From: CAYPTY01 sp965659005
GTDB taxonomy: Bacteria; Bacteroidota; Rhodothermia; Balneolales; Balneolaceae
DNA length: 11,545 nt
Assembly (NCBI GenBank): GCA_965659005.1
Contig: CBFHVG010000090.1
Span: 1-11,545 of the forward strand
Direction of reading: 5' to 3'
Part shown: piece after piece, positions 7,503 through 11,545 of the stretch
Layout of the letters: each line of letters opens with the position of its first letter
Numbering within the stretch: the stretch's first letter is position 1
Position numbers and translations under genes: made by a program
Notes under the pieces: generated by a model
Told to the model about the DNA's origin: nothing
Database searches by the model: none
What the model saw: only the letters and a program-made list of their open reading frames with translations

Positions 7503-9130
7503 GAATCAGCTTCCTTCATTTTATCGAAGTAAACTTTAGTAGAAGTAGCCACTACACCTGATAATGCAAATAGTGCAATTAAGTTAGGGAAGGTCATTAA
7601 GCCCAATGCAATATCACCAATGGCCCAAACAGTTTCGAGTGTAAGTACAGCTCCTACAAAATGCATCATAATATAGACCACTTTGTAATAGATGATGGAT
7701 TTGTCTCCAGCCAGGTATTGAATGGATCTGTCACCATAATAACTCCAGCTAATTGACGTGGATATACCAAATAATAAAACACATATAGCTACGATATAGC
7801 CACCACCACCAAAGAGAGGAGATAGTCCACGCTGAAATGCCAGTGTTGTTAATGGAGCTCCATTTTCGAGAGTTTTGGTATATAAGGTAGTTACTTCTTC
7901 CTCGTTTGAAGCAAAGAAAACAGCTCCTTCTTCTTCAAGTTCAATTTTTCCGCTAAAGAGAACTGTTTGTCCTTCATCAGTATAAATCAAATCGATTGGG
8001 CCGTCATTTCTATGAATCTCTCCATTGATAGCTTCGCCATCTTCAACGATTAGGACATTGGTATTATCCTCAATAGTGTATTCATATTCAGCATCATTAC
8101 TTGCGAATACAGCATCATGTCTCATTTCCCAAACGCCTGTAGTTACAATTACTAAACCCGTCATTGTACATACAACAATTGTATCAATGAATGGCTCAAG
8201 TAAGGCAACAACACCCTCTCTTACAGGTTCTTCTGTTCTTGCAGCACCATGAGCAATAGGTGCTGATCCTTGTCCAGCTTCATTTGAGAACAAACCTCTT
8301 TTAATTCCCCAAACCATGGTTACCATAAATGCACCACTACCGGCACCAAAAAGACCAGCTTTAGGATTAAATGCACTTGAAATAATAGTCTTGAAACCAG
8401 GAATAATTGATTCAACATTTACGAAAAGAATGATTAGTGCACCAAGAATGTAAATCACAGCCATTAAAGGCATCAACTTAGCTGTTACACTACCAATTCT
8501 TTTAATACCACCGATAATTACGAAAGCTACCACTAGAGCTGAAACAATACCTGTAACCCATACAGGGATCATGAATTCCGCATTCATTACATCTGACATT
8601 GTATTTGCTTGAACAGCATTACCGGTCAAAAATGAACAGATCACTGCAAGGCCTGCAAAACTTGCGGCTAGCCATTTCCAATTTGGCCCAAGTCCTTTTT
8701 CGATGTAGTACATCGGTCCACCTGATACTGAACCGTCGTTATTAATGGTTCTGTATTTAACAGCAAGAGTACATTCTGAATACTTAACAGCCATTCCTAA
8801 AAATGCTGTAATCCACATCCACACTAATGCACCTGGACCTCCATAATGAATAGCGATGGCCACACCTGCAATATTACCTATTCCTACAGTAGCAGAAAGG
8901 GCAGTAGTCAATGCCTGGAAGTGATTAACATCCCCAGTATCTTCATCGCTGTCATAAAAACCTGACACTACTTTAATACCATGGGTGAATTTTCTTAATT
9001 GAACAAATCCAAGTCTTAGCGTGATGAAAATCCCGTATCCTAATAGCACAGCTATCATAATAGGGAAGGCCGAAGGGGTCGACCATACTAAGTCGTTCAG
9101 ATAATTAACGACGTTCTCAAATACTTCCAT
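7499..9130 (-). CDS. Sodium:alanine symporter, AGCS family, with acidic extracytoplasmic insert
   Basis: Inner-membrane sodium-coupled amino acid (alanine/glycine) importer. Hallmarks are TALSATVGIGNIAGVAIAI (75-93), YGGPGALVWMW (96-106), SGGPMYYIEKGLG (136-148), RGLFSNEAGQGSAPIAH (278-294) and SWSYYGDRSIQYL (461-473). About eleven hydrophobic segments can be marked, at roughly 21-40, 75-97, 100-120, 152-175, 188-210, 218-238, 264-280, 310-333, 443-466, 484-507 and 508-530. The first internal loop (LRLGFVQLRKFTHGIK) is basic and so cytoplasmic, which puts the N-terminus outside. At 543 residues it is longer than the usual 450-490: residues about 337-422, between segments 8 and 9, are an inserted hydrophilic domain with about 22 acidic and 4 Lys/Arg residues. 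ATG at 9130 is clear, with no Shine-Dalgarno. First gene of the operon with upp, lptC and the OstA-like gene. Substrate within the family is inference. Confidence 0.93.
   Translation of the reverse strand: MEVFENVVNYLNDLVWSTPSAFPIMIAVLLGYGIFITLRLGFVQLRKFTHGIKVVSGFYDSDEDTGDVNHFQALTTALSATVGIGNIAGVAIAIHYGGPGALVWMWITAFLGMAVKYSECTLAVKYRTINNDGSVSGGPMYYIEKGLGPNWKWLAASFAGLAVICSFLTGNAVQANTMSDVMNAEFMIPVWVTGIVSALVVAFVIIGGIKRIGSVTAKLMPLMAVIYILGALIILFVNVESIIPGFKTIISSAFNPKAGLFGAGSGAFMVTMVWGIKRGLFSNEAGQGSAPIAHGAARTEEPVREGVVALLEPFIDTIVVCTMTGLVIVTTGVWEMRHDAVFASNDAEYEYTIEDNTNVLIVEDGEAINGEIHRNDGPIDLIYTDEGQTVLFSGKIELEEEGAVFFASNEEEVTTLYTKTLENGAPLTTLAFQRGLSPLFGGGGYIVAICVLLFGISTSISWSYYGDRSIQYLAGDKSIIYYKVVYIMMHFVGAVLTLETVWAIGDIALGLMTFPNLIALFALSGVVATSTKVYFDKMKEADS
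7511..7516 (-). promoter_or_regulatory. Shine-Dalgarno for TTG start of upp
   Basis: AAGGAA on the minus strand, 8 bases before the TTG at 7502, lying within the last codons of the symporter gene. It supports TTG as the upp start. Confidence 0.65.
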
Positions 9131-9264
9131 TATAAAAAGGTTATTTATTATTTAGACTACTGTACGAATAGGGCTGAAAGTATAAAAGATTTTGAACTTT
9201 TTCGGGATCAATACTTAAAAACTATAGGTATATCAAAAAAAGTAGTTTTAGAATGAACGATTTG

Positions 9265-9293
9265 TTTGATTCAGACCTTTTAAAGTAATTGTG
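9265..9293 (+). promoter_or_regulatory. Candidate promoter of the HU-family gene
   Basis: TTTG at 9265-9268, a 17-base spacer, then TAATTGTG at 9286-9293, one base off the Bacteroidota -7 consensus TAnnTTTG. This predicts a start of transcription near 9300 and a leader of about 28 bases. The 197-bp gap 9131-9327 is divergent and must also hold the promoter of the symporter operon, for which I found no convincing box. Confidence 0.45.
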
Positions 9294-9327
9294 ATAATTC
9301 AACACAACTAAATTAAATTGATCTAGC

Positions 9328-9621
9328 ATGACTAAAGCAGATATTGTAGACATTATTTCATCATCAACAGGCTTAACTAAAGTTGAAACAGAAGCAGTTG
9401 TAAAAGGTTTTCTGGAAACAGTTGTTGATGCTATGAAACGTGGTGAAACCATCGAACTAAGAGGCTTTGGTAGCTTTAAAGTTGTTCAGAGAGCTCAAAG
9501 GGTTGCAAGAAATCCTAAAACTAATGAAGAGGTAATTGTACCTGAACAGTTCGTGCCAGTACTCAAAGTAAGTAAAGAGTTCAAAGAATTAGTTAATGAA
9601 GCACAACTGGTATCTTCATAG
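9328..9621 (+). CDS. HU/IHF-family DNA-binding protein
   Basis: Small nucleoid-associated protein that binds and bends DNA as a dimer. The 97 residues show the whole family layout: two N-terminal helices (MTKADIVDIISSSTGLTKVETEAVVKG region), the RGFGSF turn (45-50), the DNA-contacting arm with R61-N62-P63 where the conserved proline inserts between base pairs, and a C-terminal helix (PVLKVSKEFKELV). GETIELRGFGSF and the C-terminus resemble IHF subunits more than E. coli HU, but Bacteroidota-type HU homologues cannot be split reliably on this basis. Transcribed alone or with the small ribosomal-type gene 66 bp downstream. No Shine-Dalgarno is visible before the ATG. Confidence 0.95.
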   Translation: MTKADIVDIISSSTGLTKVETEAVVKGFLETVVDAMKRGETIELRGFGSFKVVQRAQRVARNPKTNEEVIVPEQFVPVLKVSKEFKELVNEAQLVSS

Positions 9622-9645
9622 TATAGCATTTACAGAGATTATTCT

Positions 9646-9653
9646 TATATTTG
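9646..9653 (+). promoter_or_regulatory. Bacteroidota-type -7 box before the small basic protein gene
   Basis: TATATTTG, a perfect TAnnTTTG match followed by CCGTCC, lies 34 bases before the ATG at 9688. It predicts transcription starting near 9658-9660. A TTTA at 9629-9632 is too close to be a standard -33 element, so the upstream half is weak. It supports both an independent promoter for this gene and the phylogenetic placement. Confidence 0.6.
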
Positions 9654-9687
9654 CCGTCCATTAAAAAGAAATTAAACTAGATAGCAC

Positions 9688-9780
9688 ATGCCTAGCGGGA
9701 AAAAAAGAAAACGTGCAAAAATTGCGAAGCACAAAAGGAAAAAGCGTCTGAGAAAAAACAGACATAAGAAGAAAAAGTAA
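9688..9780 (+). CDS. 30-residue highly basic ribosomal-type protein (AURKAIP1/COX24 domain, bS22/mS38-like)
   Basis: Starts MPSGKKRKRAKIAKHKRKKR and ends NRHKKKK. Nineteen of 30 residues are Lys or Arg and two more are His. The KxxKHKRKKRLRKNRxKKK pattern matches the AURKAIP1/COX24 domain proteins known from Bacteroidota and resembles mycobacterial bS22 and mitochondrial mS38, small-subunit ribosomal proteins. Thus it is probably a ribosome component binding rRNA; that role is inferred by family. The gene is easily missed because of its length, but it has a good promoter box upstream, an ATG start and an intrinsic terminator immediately after the stop, all of which support it as real. It is transcribed in the same direction as the HU-family gene. 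Confidence 0.85.
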   Translation: MPSGKKRKRAKIAKHKRKKRLRKNRHKKKK

Positions 9781-9785
9781 TTTTC

Positions 9786-9817
9786 AAGGCTTTTCGATTT
9801 TCGAGAAGCCTTTTTTT
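9786..9817 (+). terminator. Rho-independent terminator
   Basis: A 12-bp stem pairs 9786-9797 (AAGGCTTTTCGA) with 9801-9812 (TCGAGAAGCCTT), with one G-U wobble and a 3-base TTT loop, and runs into seven Ts at 9811-9817. It begins 5 bases after the stop of the small basic protein gene. On the opposite strand the stem is followed by only a broken T run, so it acts mainly for the plus strand. The T run overlaps the stop codon of the convergent gene. Confidence 0.88.
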
Positions 9818-10469
9818 ATGCAGCTATAACCTCTGTTATAATGTGATCACACTCAAAAATCACTTTATTAGCTTTTCTAAGCAGGGTGTTAATTTGGGCA
9901 TTAAGGAAATGCTTTATCTCATTCAGGTCACTCAAACCCTTCATGTTATACTGAAAGTAGGATATTAGATTAATGGCTGATAAATATCGCCCTTTTTCAT
10001 CACCATCCACTTCTACATGCCAGCGGGTAATGATGTTTTCATCAGAAAGCAGTGTATTCATTTCCCTGCTTATGGATTCCATCCACTGACTCGCATTTTC
10101 AATTCTATAGTTACCCCTTACACCGGGAAGAACAGGTTGGCACTTATTTACATCAAATAACCAGGATACTTCAGCATCAATGATCGGTGGTACTTTAAAC
10201 TCTTCATCGGTCAGTTCTTTGAGTACCGGATGATTTTCCATACCCACCAACTGCTTGGCAAGACGTGCTTCTTTAAATTTATCCCAATCGAGATTGATAG
10301 CTAAGGTTTCAATAAATTCAGAACTTTTGGATAGGTTGATCGCAATTTCCAAACCGGAAGCATTTATTCTGTTATCTTCCCATGTTTTGAATTTTCTGGT
10401 ACTGATACCTCTCTTTGTAAGTGAATTATCTATTGAATTTACAACTGAAGAAAATATTGGATACTGCAT
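9816..10469 (-). CDS. Unrecognised cytoplasmic protein
   Basis: I do not recognise this protein. Read from ATG 10469 it has 217 residues; a TTG at 10496 would add nine (MGLSIRKDF). Neither start has a good Shine-Dalgarno sequence, so the start is uncertain. There is no signal peptide or membrane segment, and only three cysteines or fewer, consistent with a soluble cytoplasmic protein. Visible stretches are a mixed N-terminal region with TWEDNRINASGLEIAINL, a Trp-containing middle (VPPIIDAEVSWLFDVN, then ENASQWMESISREM), a segment ITRWHVEVDGDEKGRYL, and a helical C-terminus (LNEIKHFLNAQINTLLRKANKV). No nucleotide-binding or metal motif stands out. It is divergent from rqcH with 0-27 bp between starts and convergent with the small ribosomal-type gene, whose terminator overlaps its stop. 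Base composition looks like its neighbours. Confidence 0.8.
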   Translation of the reverse strand: MQYPIFSSVVNSIDNSLTKRGISTRKFKTWEDNRINASGLEIAINLSKSSEFIETLAINLDWDKFKEARLAKQLVGMENHPVLKELTDEEFKVPPIIDAEVSWLFDVNKCQPVLPGVRGNYRIENASQWMESISREMNTLLSDENIITRWHVEVDGDEKGRYLSAINLISYFQYNMKGLSDLNEIKHFLNAQINTLLRKANKVIFECDHIITEVIAA

Positions 10470-10496
10470 AAAGTCTTTACGAATACTCAATCCCAA

Positions 10497-11545
10497 ATGA
10501 ACAATTATTACCTGTTAATATATTTAACCAATGAGTTAAATAACAAATTACTTGCTGCTGTGCTTGATAAGGTAATAACACCCTACAAAGACACAATAGA
10601 ATTTTATTTTACTAAAGAAGACGAAGAATTCAGGTTAATATTTTCCACCAATCCCAATTCTAATTGTCTTTTTTTAGATCTGTACCGGCCAGCTAAAAAA
10701 AGTAACACAATCTCATTCTTTGAAGATTTAAAGGATGCCAGGGTTAAATCTATGGATTTAACTGAAAATGATAGGTTTGTTACTATTCATTTTGATAATA
10801 ATAAGCAGCTAATATTTAAGATTTTTGGTCATAAATCGAATGTTCTCCTTGCAAATAATAATGAAGTGATCGATGCCTTTAAGCAAAAGGAAAAAGAAAT
10901 TGGCAAAGCTATTCCAGAGCCTAAGCATATTGATTTTTTCAAAATCAAAGACGCCACTGTAGGCACAAAGCAGAAGATCACTCAATTAAATCCTATCCTC
11001 CCAAGATCTATTCTTGATAAACTTATTTCTGAACATGAACTAGAATCTTCCTCAAACACTGAACTTGTAGCATTTATAAGAGAAGTCACATATGAAATCT
11101 CATCTTCTAATGAGTTTAGAGTGTTGGATGATTATGAAATCACGCCTTTATCGGAAGAAATTTTACAGGGCCATTCCTTGAAAAGCTTCAAATCAGTAAA
11201 TGAGGCTATACGATTTGCTTATAGAAATAAATCAAAGGATAGCCGAATATCTGATGTTGTATCCTCTTACCTAAATAACATCAACAGAAAACTTAAGAGA
11301 GAGAAAAATACTCTTAAAAACCTCTATAAAGCAGCTAATAATCCTGAAAGAGGAGATGAGCTTGAAAAGATGGGGCACTTATTAATGGCTTCAGCTCACA
11401 AAACAAAAGTAGGTGAAGAAATAGAAGTAGAAGATTTCTATAGTGACAACGAAATCATCAAAATTCCTTTAAAACAAGGCAAATCTATAGCTGAAAACGC
11501 AGAGTTGTATTACGCAAAATCACGTAATGCAAAAGAATCTTATGC
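10497..11545 (+). CDS. rqcH: RqcH/NFACT ribosome quality-control protein, N-terminal part, cut by window edge
   Basis: Bacterial homologue of eukaryotic Rqc2/NEMF, which binds split large subunits with stalled peptidyl-tRNA and directs C-terminal alanine tailing of the nascent chain. The 349 codons visible start at ATG 10497. The opening LLIYLTNELNNKLLAAVLDKV then PYKDTIEFYF is the NFACT-N pattern, and the start aligns well with B. subtilis RqcH. NDRFVTIHF (91-99) contains the D92-R93 pair matching the Asp-Arg pair needed for tRNA binding in B. subtilis RqcH. A helix-hairpin-helix-like stretch follows (LNPILPRSILDKLI), then the start of the coiled coil (INRKLKREKNTLKNLY), then HLLMASAHKTKVG and IKIPLKQGKSIAENAELYYAKSRNAK, typical of the middle region. 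The NFACT-R domain should lie beyond the edge. Older annotations call such genes fibronectin-binding protein. Very secure family call. Confidence 0.92.
   Translation, partial: MNNYYLLIYLTNELNNKLLAAVLDKVITPYKDTIEFYFTKEDEEFRLIFSTNPNSNCLFLDLYRPAKKSNTISFFEDLKDARVKSMDLTENDRFVTIHFDNNKQLIFKIFGHKSNVLLANNNEVIDAFKQKEKEIGKAIPEPKHIDFFKIKDATVGTKQKITQLNPILPRSILDKLISEHELESSSNTELVAFIREVTYEISSSNEFRVLDDYEITPLSEEILQGHSLKSFKSVNEAIRFAYRNKSKDSRISDVVSSYLNNINRKLKREKNTLKNLYKAANNPERGDELEKMGHLLMASAHKTKVGEEIEVEDFYSDNEIIKIPLKQGKSIAENAELYYAKSRNAKESY

Overview
The window is an AT-rich, gene-dense stretch of a Gram-negative bacterium of the Bacteroidota/Balneolota-Rhodothermota side of the FCB group. Support for this comes from a perfect Bacteroidota-type -7 box (TAnnTTTG) before a tiny ribosomal-type protein gene, an LptC lipoprotein followed by a long OstA-like protein, a second EF-G-like translation factor of the type common in that group, and an RqcH/NFACT protein of matching style. 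The genus cannot be fixed from the sequence alone. No mobile element, CRISPR array, tRNA or rRNA gene was seen. I do not think the window holds a new defence or mobile system; it reads as ordinary chromosomal housekeeping DNA with several details worth checking.

Layout. 1-488 (minus): the N-terminal third of an Amt ammonium transporter, cut by the window edge. 489-768: AT-rich spacer holding the likely amt promoter. 769-2484 (minus): a likely two-gene unit, type I asparaginase followed after 6 bp by a PolB-type 3'-5' exonuclease. 2650-4779 (plus): an EF-G paralogue with its own Shine-Dalgarno sequence, transcribed away from the asparaginase. 4902-9130 (minus): a tightly packed four-gene operon read in the order AGCS sodium:alanine symporter, upp, lptC, ostA-like. 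9328-9780 (plus): an HU/IHF-family protein, then a 30-residue very basic ribosomal-type protein with its own promoter and a clear intrinsic terminator. 9816-10469 (minus): an unrecognised cytoplasmic protein. 10497-11545 (plus): the N-terminal part of rqcH (NFACT), divergent from it with almost no space between the starts.

How the genes fit together. The four-gene operon joins nutrient uptake (alanine), uracil salvage and the periplasmic side of lipopolysaccharide export. Its last three genes all appear to start at TTG, each behind a good Shine-Dalgarno sequence and each overlapping or nearly touching the gene before it, which suggests translational coupling. This re-reading shortens lptC and gives it a clean lipoprotein signal peptide. 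Nitrogen handling appears twice on the left (ammonium uptake and asparagine hydrolysis). Translation appears three times (EF-G paralogue, small ribosomal-type protein, RqcH ribosome rescue), though these genes are not in one operon.
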